DNA from: Climacteris rufus
Taxonomy: Eukaryota; Chordata; Aves; Passeriformes; Climacteridae
Assembly (NCBI GenBank): GCA_013398175.1
Contig: VZRZ01007409.1
Coordinates: 861,326 to 925,325 of the forward strand
Length of the DNA stretch: 64,000 bases
Direction: 5' to 3'
Below, piece by piece: positions 1-12,476 of this stretch (positions are counted from its first letter, which is position 1; each line of letters opens with the position of its first letter). Under the pieces are notes generated by a model. The model was not told where the DNA came from. It did no database searches and worked only from the letters and a program-made list of their open reading frames with translations. Both the position numbers and the translations under genes were made by a program.

Positions 1-1910
1 TTGTCACAATATGCCATTATGAACTTGCATGCTTAAACACATGTATATGCATGTGTGTGCAAACTTAGATTACATATTCCATGCACTTTCATTCCTGGTA
101 AGTCAGGTTGCTTGACAGGTGAGTGGGCCCATATCTAAGGATGAAAATTTTTTCTTTCTCCTTTGTAAGTGAGAGGTTGTGAAGCAGGCCTCAAAATTTT
201 GTCTGCTTAGGAGACATGAAGTTTGTATTCAATATCCTTATAAGGGGAACTTTGTACACTTAGGTTTAACAATCAAAGCTGACTGAAACAATTGTGATAC
301 ACAAGAAATTTGTCCAATGCAAGGGAAGAGGACAATGGAGGTATTTTTAAATCCAACTGCAGTCAGCCAAGGGTCTAAGCAAAAAAATAGAAGTACATGG
401 AATTTCTGAGGACAAAAGAATCCTTTTCCCACAGCTCTAGTCATAATTCAAGAAGGGTGTTAATAAACTGAAGAGGGCTCAGAGAAAAGCTGTGGCTAAA
501 GGACTTTATAATGTGTCTCTGTTTTAAAAGAAGGAAGGATCTTTGCTTGTTTCTTTTACCAAAGAAAAGCTTAAAGGGCATTGTTCCTATGCAGGCGAAG
601 AAGGTTGATAATAGAGGGGCCTTCAATCTACGGTACAGAGACAACATGAGATCCATAATGAAGTCTGGCAAATGAAAAAAAGAATGGTAATGCAGTTTTT
701 AGCAAACAGAGTTAACCACATGAAAATCTTCAGAAGAATTTTGGTTGGTTCCATGATAGTAGCAATAGAAACAGGGTATTTTTCTCAACTATATACTTTA
801 CATAAGTGGGAAGTATTTTGGGAAAATGTGTGACCTGACATGCAAAAGTTCAAATTCCAGTGTGGTCTTTACTATATTTTTGATCTACAGCTGTATATTG
901 TGTAGCACCTTGCTTGTTTTGTGATTGCTTTTAGTGAGTCTAGATTTTCATTCTATATTATCTGTGTTAATTTTCCTATCTTGTGGATTCCATGGACTCG
1001 GGATTTTGAAATTTGTGCACAGATTGGCTCCTGATAGATGTGCCACAGATAAAAGAAATAAAATACAGGTAGCTGAATTTGAACCAAGAGTGGCTTTACT
1101 ATTACAGAGCCAACAGATAATGAAATAGACCAGCAGAGCTTTTTTATTAGATGATATTTTAAAGTTCAAGCTGACAGGAAGTCATAGGTGTTAAAATTAA
1201 CATGAACTTCTTTCAGTAACAGAATTGAAACAGCCCATGAACCAGTCTTGTCTGGAGTGAATTAATTATTAATCAGTTGTGTTCAAATGTTTAGTGAACT
1301 AGCAAACTAAGTTTTGAAGTTTGTTGGAAAATAATCTTTTTTCTTCAGGTACCATTTGACAAAAATAAGCTATTCTAAAGAGTCCCTTCTAGCTGTAATT
1401 CCTCACATGGTAAGCCATGTTCAGGCTACAGTTCCTGATGCTGTTATCAGTATTTTCACCAAAGTGTAATGCTACAGCATATACCATTAACGAAATTGCA
1501 GCTGAGAGGCAAATGAAACATGTAGAAGTAAATCCTGTAGCTCTTCCTTCTTCCTTTCCAGGCCAAAGAACATATCCTTGTGTCTTCCATACTTAACTAA
1601 GCAATATGTAATTATAAATTTTTGTCTGTGTCTTTTATTTTTTTGTCTTTTTTTTAAAAAAAAATCTTTGAATATGCAACTCAAGTATAACATACATTTA
1701 CAAGTTAATTTTTAAATTAAATTTCACTGAGATGTGAAAGTGTGACTTTTGAATTTTCAGTCATCTGTTTCCCATCTTATTCAACTAAGATGTTAATGTG
1801 ATCATATAAAATTATAACTGCAGTATAGAAATTTTGCTTTCTAAACTTTATTTAAAGAATGAGCACTTAATTGCATGCATGGTTGTGTGTGTGCTTGCAT
1901 GTTTACATAC

Positions 1911-1936
1911 CTGTGTGTGTTTATGCTCACACACAG
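1911..1936. repeat. Short GT/CA inverted repeat (hairpin)
   Basis: A perfect 9-bp inverted repeat, CTGTGTGTG and CACACACAG, is separated by an 8-base loop. It sits at the end of a GT-rich patch that begins near 1882. The simplest explanation is a (GT)n run meeting a (CA)n run, not a regulatory hairpin. Confidence 0.6.
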
Positions 1937-4291
1937 TAAGATGCAGGTAATTTGGCATGTGGGATCTGCTCTGCAATACACATCACGTGGTAGAGGCACT
2001 GCATATTAATATTTGTGAAATGTGGTATGGTCTGGGGTCTGTAATGCCAGACTTGTTGCAGCCTTGGTGTCAAAGTGGGTCTTGTCTTCTCCATGCTTCT
2101 CCTCACTCTGCCAGGCTCAGTTAATGGCCCCTGAGGAAATTTTCCCTGCTGAAAGCAGATAGTCATGTTTTAATCTGTCACTAATAAGAAGTATTTAAAA
2201 CATCTTGAAGGAAGAAGGAGAAGTTGCCAGTAGCTCATGCTCATTTTCCAGATGCTGTTGAGAATTACACATTCTGTCATCCAGCCCTTCCCACTAGACC
2301 ATTGCTATGGGAAAGTAGCCAGATGTACTGTAATCACTGCCTGTGATGGTAAATCCTGGTAGCCTTGTGTCACTTTCTCTGACCTTTAAAATGTATTCAT
2401 ACAGAGAGCTTAAATTGGGATCTTTTCACATTTATTTCTATGTAATGTAGTGCAATGTACCCAACATAATGCCTAAAATTAATTAGAGTATTAATTACTT
2501 GTGACAGTAAATACAGATTTTCTTTTATTAGACACTATGGGTGTTGGGATGAAAGATGGAGGCTGCTTCCTTGTCATAAATTGCCAACAAGATGATTGTA
2601 GATGGACTTGGTCTTTTCGGTACTAGAACAACACAAAGGAACCTCCAACCTGGAAGATGTAGTTGCCAGATCTCACTTCAGTTGGGGAGTTTTTGGCCCA
2701 GAAATCAACATAGCATTTTCTAATTTTCTAATATTGAGATAGCAAGAAAGACCATAATAAATTGGTAATGTCACTGTACTACTGACACTCTAAACTGTTA
2801 CAATTATCCTTTCATGAGTCTGCTAGTTGGATGCTCTTCTTTCCAATCTTAATTATGACTGATCAGAATTACAGCAACTGGCAGTTTTTTATGTTTTCTT
2901 CAGTTATACTTAATGTTTCATAGCCTCAGAGGAGGATACAATTTCATGTTACTGCCAGGTCATAGCTGAACCAGTTACTGAAGATGTGATTGGTCATATT
3001 TGATATGTTTAGCTCCTAACTTTGTTTGTAGATCCTTTTTCCATAATATGACCCATAGATTAACCCACCATCTAGCCTATATTATTTTCTGTAAAATGCT
3101 TATAATATTTTTTTATATAGGTTGATATGCAAATAAAAAGCTCTAAGAAATTCAAGTGAATACCAAAGATCTGCAGTAAAAATGAGCACAGTGGAAGTCA
3201 AGTAATTTTTAATTTTCAGCTAACATTTGTTGAAATATCTTTCACTGTTTGACTAGCTCCACTCAACAGGAGCCAATATCCTCATGTTGTCACTAGCATG
3301 CACAACTGCACTAATCAGATCTCTTCTTGCACTGCAAATCCTTTTTTTCCTTAACCTAGCTGGGTTCTTCATCAATACAGCTGATTGCTATGGTTACAGA
3401 CTGCCTGCTGTATGTTAGGCCTGAATAGACCACGAAAGAAAATATTTTACTCCAGGTAGGTAAATATTAGCCTCTTCTTATTGGAATATTACACACATTT
3501 ATTTAAACCATAGTTTAAGAGTATTTTTTGCAGCAGCCACTGCACTGAGCATTTAGCAATTAATGACTTTTAAGCAAACAGCAAGATTTTAATAACATGG
3601 AATATCTATGTTTCTCTTTGTTTTCTATGATGACCTGTGAAGAATTGTGTAAAGACAGGTAAATACAGAATAATATGCAATTTTGATCTTTTTCTTTCAG
3701 GTTTATGCTATTTTTTTCTCATGTTTTGAAGGTGGGAATATAGTTGATTGGAATGGTGGGGCTGATATCTATGTGTGTAGCATGGATATTGTGTGGCAGG
3801 GGCTGGAACAAGAATGAAAGCAAGCATCCAGACCTCACACTTTTTGCAAAATCAAAACCATAATGGCCCATGGCATAACTGGGTCAAATAAATTTATTGC
3901 TTTAAAAAACTTGCTTGTTATTTCTATCTCCTTACATTCCTACATGTAAAATTTTCAGCAAGGGAATTTAGTTCATGTCCAAGATAGGTAAAAGAAAATT
4001 AATATGAAGGGTAGAAGGGTAGGTAAAACAAAATTCTTCAGTCCTGTCAGCTTCTGCAAGTCACTTACTATTGAGGGAGCACAGCAAACTAGTTCTCGTT
4101 CCCAACCAAGCAAACTATTGTTATAGGTACAACATTAGAGTTATGAAGATAGTTTTAAAAACATTTGAAACCTCTTTTATAAGGTCAACCCTTGCCAGAG
4201 GAATGAACAATAAAGTCTGAAAAAATATTCACAAGTACACTCTGCTAGTTCATTTACAAACTGTCATGATTGATGTACAGCTCAAATGGCT

Positions 4292-4332
4292 TTCAAGTGA
4301 AATTTATTCAAGTGAAATTCAAGTGAAATTTA
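4292..4332. repeat. Three-copy 11-15 bp tandem repeat
   Basis: The 15-bp unit TTCAAGTGAAATTTA occurs at 4292-4306 and again at 4318-4332. A shortened 11-bp copy lies between them at 4307-4317. This looks like a small replication-slippage duplication and has no coding content. Confidence 0.85.
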
Positions 4333-5599
4333 TTCAATGTATTAATAGACAGATTTTTTTTTCTGCTTGCAAACTTTTTAACTGATTTTTTAGACTGGAC
4401 AACTGAGGTAAAATTTTGGAAGATGAAGTCAAATTCTAGAATAAGGAGGAATTCTTAAAAATACTTGAATTATTTTAATCAGATTTTGTATACATGCTTT
4501 TGACACTGGTGGGTTTGTGGGATTACATTCTTTTGTCGTGCAACAGAGATAAGTCATTCTGTCACATTTAAGGGAAGCTGTTAATTCATTTGAGAGTTTT
4601 AGTTCAATTTGTAAACTTGGGTTTGGGTGGGTGTGAATTTATTTTTTTTGCAAGAATAGTGCAACTTAAGATGAAAATAAAGAGTAAGAGAAACAGTAGC
4701 CATAAATTTAGCTCAGGTAAATTGTCTTGGTACTCTTAAATATTTTATTGAAACTTTATGCAGTTACAAATGAAACCACAGCTGTAAGATTCCTGTGAAT
4801 TTCATAGGAAGCATATTGCTATCTTTAAAGAAAAGCTATAGTTTTATTTTAATTGCAAAATTCTGAACACTTCATCTTTAACTCAGTATATCCCCCTCAA
4901 CAGTAGAGCATGGTGTCACCACACAGCAATACTTTCATCAACAGATGCAATGGTCTTTATGAAGCATTTCTAAAGCAGAAACCAGGCACTGTAGCAAAAG
5001 TTCTTTTAAATTATTCTCAAAAGAGTGCTGGAAAAAAAACCTCACCAAACAACAAAACACAGAAGTTGGAGCCAACAGTTAAATAATGGGTTTTAAATAG
5101 TATTGGGAGAAAGCCAGTATAGCAACTGTTCCTGCACAGAAATCTTAATCTGTTTTATCCTGTGCTGAATGTCATAAACTACCTTTCTAATCATGCTCAA
5201 ATGTGCTGCAAGCTTATTCAAGACCACAACATTTCTAAACAACAGTATTATGGCACCTTGCAAATTTAGAGAAATGTTGAATGGCATTCTCTACAATTCT
5301 TTCTCTCTAAAAGATGTATAAATGTCTGAATGCACACAAATTCTGCTAGAAAAGATGCACAATGCACAGACTTTTTTCTATGCAGTGACAAGGGATGCCA
5401 GATATATCAAACAGAGTTAATAAAGGATTATAAGCCTTTGAATCCTGTGGCAAACTGGCCTGCAGTGTGTTCTGTATGTCATAGTGTTTAGAAGCAGTGG
5501 GAAGCAGAGTGCAACAGCTGCTGTTGTAGAGGTTGCAATCTTCTCCTATAAGTAGAGTCTATCTATGCCATCTTTCAGGGGTGGAGAAATGTCTATAAC

Positions 5600-5840
5600 A
5601 TCACTGGATATGTTGAACAGAAACTTTGGAGTCCCCAGTCCAAAGCAGGGCTAGCTTCAGTTTAGATTAAATGGCTCGGGGATGTGTCCAATGGAGTTAT
5701 AAGTCTTCTAGGTTGAAGAGATCAACCTGTTTCAATGTTTGACCATCTGCATTATGTGATTTTTCATTATATCTTTTTGGAATTTCCCTTGCTGCTATTT
5801 TTGTCTATTATATCTCTTCTGGTCAGGAGAAGGTCTGTAA
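5600..5840 (-). mobile_element. Old CR1 LINE fragment (3' region), minus strand
   Basis: Read on the plus strand, this stretch follows the reverse complement of the CR1 3' region. It has a 'CAAAGCAGGGCTAGCTTC' block near 5640, a degraded 'CCTGTTTCAATGTTTGACCA' block near 5726, and 'TGGAATTTCCCTTGCTGC' near 5778. It then runs to a 'CTCTTCTGGTC' block near 5814. Many substitutions show it is an old copy. CR1 is a non-LTR retrotransposon that usually leaves 5'-truncated, non-coding copies. Boundaries are approximate; the terminal short-repeat tail is not clear at the low-coordinate end. Confidence 0.75.
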
Positions 5841-7839
5841 TATTTATGAAAAGCATAGGTGGCAATCCAATTTCTTAGCTGTCTGTAGAGATGCAAGATG
5901 TAAGCACATGCATGCATACTGCTCAGGAGATATTTTCTCTAGCAGTTTGTCTTCTGCATAAGATCCTGTTGGAAAATCGATGCTTTTACCTACACTTATG
6001 TGTCTAAAGCTAAGGAATCTGCACCCAGGCTCATTTCCAAAGAGAATGATTCTTTGGGGCAGAAATTTCATGTTGTGCAGGTAAGAACAACCATTTGCTA
6101 AGTGAAATCTTCAGAGGTTAAAACTGCCTGGGCAATACCACTTTTGCAACAACTACTGGATTTTTAAACAATATGTTAATCCAAGCACAAAAAATATTTG
6201 GGTATTGTATTTTTCAAATGATTCATGAAAAAGACTGCATATAGTATTGAGACTTAGAATCTGCATTTGAAAAGAGATGTTTAAAAATGCTTTTATAGGA
6301 ACGAGGAGGAGATGAGTTGATGAAACTATGCACAATTATTAGTTGCAAAAATATCTTACATTTTCTCCTGTATTTATTCTGATGCCAATTCAGTCTGAAT
6401 AAAATAACATTGCCAGCACTAACTTACAGCATGCTTTGAGAGTGTTTACATGATTGAAACACCAATTATTAATAATCTTTTAGATAAAGAACAAAAAACA
6501 TGATTTTTTTTTATCCAATTATATATTTTTCTCTTTCTCAGTAGTTAAAGGAATAGTTCTTTCAAAAGGATTTTTTTTCTAGCAATGTACAAAAAGGGCA
6601 TGTCTTTCCAAGATGTCACATTGATCCAGTTTGTTCTCTCTAATTGCATTGATTTAATGTTATTGAACTGAAAGCTCTTACTACCACCGTAATGCAGTCT
6701 TAAGGTGGATTCTTTTGAAACTGGTACAACCACATGCCCTGGGGCTTTTTTTTAAAATTCAGCTATCATTATATCCTTTTTTGTAATATGTCATGTACAG
6801 CCTATCACAAACAATTAACTATCAGATCAGGGAGGCTGCAACTGGCAGTAAAAAAATCACAAACTCCAGGAGTCCTTTTCAAGTACCCACTACTTTGGCA
6901 GCATAGTATGTACCCTGTAGAATACTCAAAATATAAAGGAGATTATACCATACATGAAGTGTTATAAAGCCACAGCAAGTGTGCTGAGCACACACCCTCA
7001 TACATAAAGAAACTGGTGCTCTGCCAGTCTGACCCTCTTCCCATACTGTGGGCATTAACAATGATACAGGGCATCATATAAAAGGGCATCATCAGCTATG
7101 GAAGAGTTCCATGGAAATCAGTTCAAACACTGATCTTTACATCCCAAATAGCCATCCATATTGGTCAGATTGCTCTCACCATTCTGCCTGCTTTCTAGAA
7201 TCAGAAAGGAAATACTTTTGCCTTGCAGTACAAGTAGTGTTGGGATACCATCAATCATTTTTGAAGGTCCATTTTGCTCCCTGCTTCCATGTATTTTGGA
7301 GCTTTTCACTGGGCTGATGTCCAAGAGAAAGGAGGCATTTAACTTCACCCTATGAACCTTAAAGTGCCAGTGATGTGTACTTTGGAAGAGTGATGTGGAG
7401 GTGTTGTTTCCATATGACAAGACACATCATTATGTACTCCATGTATTGTCTGCTCCATTCCACCCAACATCTGCCAAACATAAAGAGGAATCCTGGAGGA
7501 TGTGTCTGCTAAGTGGACATGAAAGACTTGGAAGATTAGAGCTGTCTAGGACAATGCACTTCAAAATCTCCTACATGATCATTGCAGTGAAGTGTATTGT
7601 GTTTCTCTGGAAGTTCCAGGGGAGAGTAGGTCGGGGTAATAAACAGGTTGCAATCAAGAATATATTAAGTCACCGGAACAGGCACTGCATGGTAACAGTA
7701 CTTGATGACTTGTCTTTCTGTGTGCCAAAATGAATATTCTCAAGGAATACAAATTATGGGAGATGTTCTTTCTCCACAAAAACAATGAAAAAGAGTAGGG
7801 TAGCTATGTTGGGATAAGTTTTTAAGTATCCACACATGC
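5841..7839. other. Unannotated DNA between CR1 and an LTR
   Basis: No recognisable feature. From about 6980 to 7735 the sequence is less AT-rich than its surroundings and carries several overlapping open frames of 89-112 codons on both strands (for example 7395-7733 plus and 7118-7420 minus). None has a motif I recognise. Competing frames on both strands argue for chance, although an old unrecognised repeat or pseudogene is possible. Confidence 0.5.
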
Positions 7840-8443
7840 TGTTGTGATTTAGCCCCACACAGCCACTCACTCAACTGACAGCTAAGCCCCACACAGCCAC
7901 TCATTGAACCCTGCCCCCAAGGGGCTGGGGAGATGACTGGAAGAGTAAAAGTGAGAAAACCCATGGGTTGAGATAAAGCCAGTTTAATAGGGAAGGCAAA
8001 AGCTGTGCACAGAAGAAAAATAAGGAATTAAATCACCACTTTCCATGGGCAGGAAGGTGTTCAACCCTCTGCAGGAGAACAGCACCCCATCACTTGCAAT
8101 TGTGACTTGGGAAGACAGACACCCTCACTCCAAGCATCCCCTACTTCCTTCTTTTTCCCCAGCTTTATACACAGAACCTGCTGCCTTATGGCATGGGACA
8201 TCCCTCTGGTCAGCTGGAGACAGCTGTCCCATCTGTGTCCCCTCCCAGAATTTTGTGCACCTCAGTCTCCTTGCTCGTTGTGTGAGGTGAGAGGCAGGAA
8301 AGATCCTGGCTCTGGATAATCCCTGCTCAGCAATAACAAAAACATTTCTATATCATCCACACTGTTTCCAGGACAAACACAAAACACAGCACCATACCAT
8401 CTACTGTGAGGAAAATTAACTCCATCCCAGCAAAACCAGCACA
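7840..8443 (-). mobile_element. Solo LTR of an avian endogenous retrovirus, minus strand
   Basis: This segment starts TGTTGTG and ends AGCACA on the plus strand, giving the TG...CA termini of an LTR. On the minus strand it has a TATA box (TATAAAGC, plus positions 8162-8169) followed about 175 bp downstream by a poly(A) signal (ATTAAA, 7983-7988), so the retroviral sense is minus. The sequence matches an LTR type I know to be common in bird genomes. Flanks are CATGC (7835-7839) and GATGC (8444-8448), a 5-bp target-site duplication with one mismatch; five bases is typical of ERVL-type elements, but the class is my inference. No gag, pol or env frame adjoins it, so it is a solo LTR left by recombination. 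The low-coordinate end (U5 side) has an internal 34-bp duplication. Open frames inside it (8045-8319) are incidental. Confidence 0.92.
7851..7905. repeat. 34-bp-spaced tandem duplication inside the LTR
   Basis: The block AGCCCCACACAGCCACTCA occurs at 7851 and again at 7885, 34 bp apart, within the U5-side end of the minus-strand LTR. Slippage or unequal exchange after, or in the source copy before, insertion would explain it. Confidence 0.85.
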
Positions 8444-11400
8444 GATGCCTATGAGAAATATGCTTTCCTTTTGTGTAATAAAAGATTTTGAGAATGTTCC
8501 AGACATGGTTTGTCTGATAATTGCCATTGTTATTATTTTGTAGGACGTTTGCATACAGTAACTGAGAAATGCTGAAAACTAAAGATGGTACTTTCTCTCC
8601 TGCTTCAGCTAAGATTTTTCATTGTAGTGGAAGACACTAAGAATATAAATTTAAAAGCACACCACATATAGCACAAAGCATACTAAAACAAATTACAGGC
8701 CTTCACTGTAACTTAAAGACTACTGTAAATGCCTTCTAAGTATGTTGATTTTCCTGGTAAACATGAACAAGGCTCCACAAAATTCTAATAATAGAAATAT
8801 TATATTATAAGGTAGTAAAGATTTTATAAACTTAAAGAAATTATTTCCTGTGTGTTTCGAGGTTTTGGTAGGATATTAGTTGCAAAGATAATTTGCACCC
8901 AGAACTAGGGCTATTCTGCCACAAAAAAGGTTCTGATTTTACTATGGTAGTCATCAATGGCATTGTTCCATAGCTAATTGCCGTCTGTTTGCTCTTCATA
9001 TAGTTACAGTGTGATTAGGCATCCTTCTGGGTAGGGCCTATCTCTGCTTGCTTGCTTTTAAAGGGTGAGCATAGCCCAGTCTTCCTTGAGTCCTCTGGAC
9101 ACTACTTTATCAATAGCTTCCTAAAAAAGTTTGTCTTTACCCTTTTGGCTACTGTTCATCTGCAGAAGGAAGAGGACCTGGGCATTAATATGAACATATC
9201 CAGTGCCATTCTGCAGAGAAAGGCCAAGCTTACCGTGCTGACTCAGGTTGCCTGGTTGGGAAGGTGTGTGCACTGTGAGGGCCCCAAGATGCACATCCAT
9301 GTGCTGCAAATTGGGATTTACTGTGCATGATTACTCTGTGTTTGTGATCACTCTATGAACACATTTTGGGCAAGGCACACACCACGCCACTGCATGTGAA
9401 GGAGGCTTTGATGGCATGTGAAAACACTTGCTGGAGAGGCCCCAGTCTTAGCACAAGATCAGATATTTTGCTATTCTGACAGAGGGTTTCAAAGAAGCAG
9501 TAGAATTTCTTTCCTTTCCCTGTAGGTAGTACTATAGAAATGACATGAAGCTCAATGCAGCATTAGTGTCTTTAAGTGTCAGATAAGCAAACGAGCATTA
9601 GCTAGTTAAATAAACACAGTAAACAGCCATATTTTGCTTCAACAAAGTATATCGAACAACATTGCCCTTTAGGGGATATATAAAGTAGAACTAAGCTACT
9701 AAAAATGTAAATTTATTCCTCAGCATATTGCTGTTCAAACTGGGAATATTCAGATGTCTCTAAGGCACTTCCAGATAATTTTATCAGTTTATGGCCACAC
9801 TACTTGTGGGCCAAATAATAATATTATTTTCTTAAAATGAAATCAGAGGAAAGCAATTTTTCCTGTTTGACAGTTCTGGAAGTCCCAGAGTCCTCTTCTG
9901 CTTGTCATCTTAATTCAACTTATCTTAGCTGTTCAAATTAATATATGGTGTCAGAATACAGGGAAATGTGAATGAAAGTTAAGTAATTGATATTATCATT
10001 TCTGGTAGGTTATTATAATATTTTTTGTATTATATACATTCTATGAAATCTGAGACCAGCTTAAGATACCTCTGCACAGCAAAGTGAGAGAAATTTTGAA
10101 CTTGAGAATTTTACAATTAACAGCAGTAGGAGCAAAATCTGAATTTGATATTTTACAGTTGAAAGTTATTAAGTCATTTATTCATTCCCTCATACATTCA
10201 TTCATTGAAAGTTTTCTCACTGACTTCCTTGGAAGCAGCTGTGCATGCTATAAAGAGGAAGTGTAATAAGGATGGAGGAACATGTAGCACAGTTTCAGTT
10301 TGACATTCTCCATATAATGTATTACAGTTTTGTTAAATTTATGTCTGACTTCTAGACCATTGTATCTTGATATCTGGTGAAACCTTCAAAAAAGACCACC
10401 AGGAAAGCTGGTTCTACTCATGTTCCAGAAGTCAGGATGGAATTACTTATAGAGAAGTAAATTAAGGTTATGATTCCAAAGAATTTTAAGTATTATCTTT
10501 TTCATAATTTTAAGGTATCTAGAGATAAGAATTGTGTGCCTCACAGACAAGAAGAGACAGAAGTGCCTGCTTGCCACTCCCCTCTCCCCACTCCCCACAT
10601 ATAAAAAAAGAAGGCACAGTGGCTTAATGAAACTGGATTATTTTAGCATTAGACTCAAAGGTTTTATTTTCTTCATATTTTGGAAGCCTGCTTTCTGGTT
10701 AATGTAATGTTAATAATTAGGAAAGGGAACAGTAAAACCTCCTCATAAACTTGTAGGACACTATAAGTTTTAGTATTCAGAAGAGTGCAAAAGAAACTTT
10801 CCAAGTTTTGAGTTTGTTTAATCAGTGTTAGTTAAAATAAAAATGCATAAATAATTGTCTGCACCAGCTGTGTCCTAGACATTGTCAGAGATATGTGAAA
10901 TTATGCTCACTACGTCTCATTCTCTATTTTATACAAACTATTTTTTCCCCAAACTTTAAAAATTGAATAAAAAGATTAAGTAAGTATGATGGAGAATGAG
11001 TAGAAGATTAATTGCCTGAATCCACAGATGAAGCAGTATAAAAGTAGTTATTAATTCAGGAAAATCTATATATGATAAAAATACTGCCTACAGTTGGGGG
11101 AAAAAATCTCAAAAAAGTCAAACAAAACAAAAACAAGAATTATATATTTAGGAGTACTCAGGCAGATTAATGGATTTATTACTTGATGTGAGATAACAGT
11201 GTCTGTAAGTTTTAAGTTTTTAATAAAAGTTACCAAAAAAAAAAAAAAAAGAAAAAGTTTTCTTTTAGTGTACAAATATGTGTATAGTAACTGACCTTTT
11301 TTCACAATGAGGTAGACATGCAAACAAAAATATTTCTGGTTACATTTCCTCCCAGATACCAGTTTCTCCCGAAGGTCTGTTTCTATAATTTATTGTTACC

Positions 11401-12244
11401 ACCCCATAATGAGATACAAAGGCCAGATTGAAACTATTACAACCTAGACACAACTTAGCCTTTGATCTGATTTACCATCCTTTTACTTCTATTTTCTTTT
11501 ATTTTTAATTTCTATCATACCCATAGTGATATTATCAGAATGCCTCTCAATACCCTGTTATAGTGCAATCCTGAAGTTGTCAATGGAAGACAGCACTTTG
11601 TTCTGGTATGCACATTTCAAAGACTATGTTAACAAACTGGAATGCTGTAAGGAAATGACTTATAAGAATGCTCAAGGTCTGGCAAGTCTGCTATAAAATA
11701 AAGAAACTCTGCATCTATTTAATTTAGCTAAGAGATTAAGAGCTGTCTCAATCCTATTCTACAGGAAAGGTATTTTAGATAGTAGATTAATTTTTAATCT
11801 AGCAGAAAAAAATTATTAAATGATCCAGAAGCTGAAAGCTGATATATGACACATTCAGCCTGAAAACAAGGTGAAAATATATAACAAGAAAAAAATTAAC
11901 CTTGTGAAGAAGTTTCTTTGGGGTATTGCATGTAGCCCAACAGTTGTAGTTTACGTTGCTGACTTTACTTTTTAATGATGTCATTCAGTTAAAGGAATAT
12001 TCAAGTTTTATATTCAGCAAGTGATTTTCTTTCCACTGACAGGAAGAAAACACATTTTCAAAATTTCCATTTTTCTCCCCCAAAGTTCATGCAGTAAATG
12101 TGTGTATTGAACAACCTGATTTCTTCACATAGTTCTCGCATTTCACAGTAAGACACTTGTGACTCAAAATTTGGAGATTACCATAACCAAGGAAATATTG
12201 CTGTCTAAATGATTGACTTAAATATGGTTTCCTAACTTATAACA
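8444..12244. other. Unannotated AT-rich DNA
   Basis: No gene or clear repeat was recognised. An A16 run lies at 11235-11250. A plus-strand open frame of 92 codons at 9052-9330 covers a less AT-rich patch (9140-9440) but shows no family motif. CATT-type short repeats occur near 10175-10205. Confidence 0.5.
11235..11250. repeat. A16 homopolymer
   Basis: An uninterrupted run of 16 A followed by G and five more A. It could be a retroposon poly(A) remnant or simple slippage; no retroposed gene body is recognisable next to it. Confidence 0.9.
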
Positions 12245-12476
12245 AACCACAATATATCTCCCTGGGAAGGTGGTTCCATACTACAGCAGTTTATCCAGAG
12301 GTGTGGAGAAATCCCTATTCCTCAAGCTTTTCAAGATTTGAAAAGTTAGCCTCACTCTATTGACCAGTGCTGTCAATAGAGCTTCTTGGACATAAGGACT
12401 AGGTGACTAGATGAACTCAGAGATCCTTTTAATTATTTTACAGTGAACTTTCATTAGGTTTCTCTGATTCTATGAA
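12245..12476 (+). mobile_element. Degraded CR1 LINE 3' end, plus strand
   Basis: The order of blocks follows the CR1 3' region. There is a 'CCAGAGGTGTGGAGAAATCC' stretch near 12296, an 'TTTTCAAGA' block near 12328 where CR1 has the conserved TTCAAG, 'GACTAGATGAACTCAGAGAT' near 12405, and a terminal 'TGATTCTATGAA' at about 12465-12476. Divergence is high, so this is an old copy and the 5' limit is uncertain. An alternative is another CR1-clade LINE with the same tail. Confidence 0.6.

Larger units (their letters stand above)
1..5600. other. Unannotated AT-rich DNA
   Basis: No gene, RNA or recognisable transposon was seen in this stretch. Open frames are all below 80 codons and resemble no family I know. 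It contains short GT/CA-rich patches near 40-60 and 1870-1940, many T or A runs, and a small tandem repeat at 4292-4332. It could be intergenic or intronic; the sequence alone does not say. Confidence 0.6.

Noticed and set aside
8045..8319. Two plus-strand frames of 70-81 codons
   Set aside because: They lie antisense inside the minus-strand LTR at 7840-8443, which explains the sequence.
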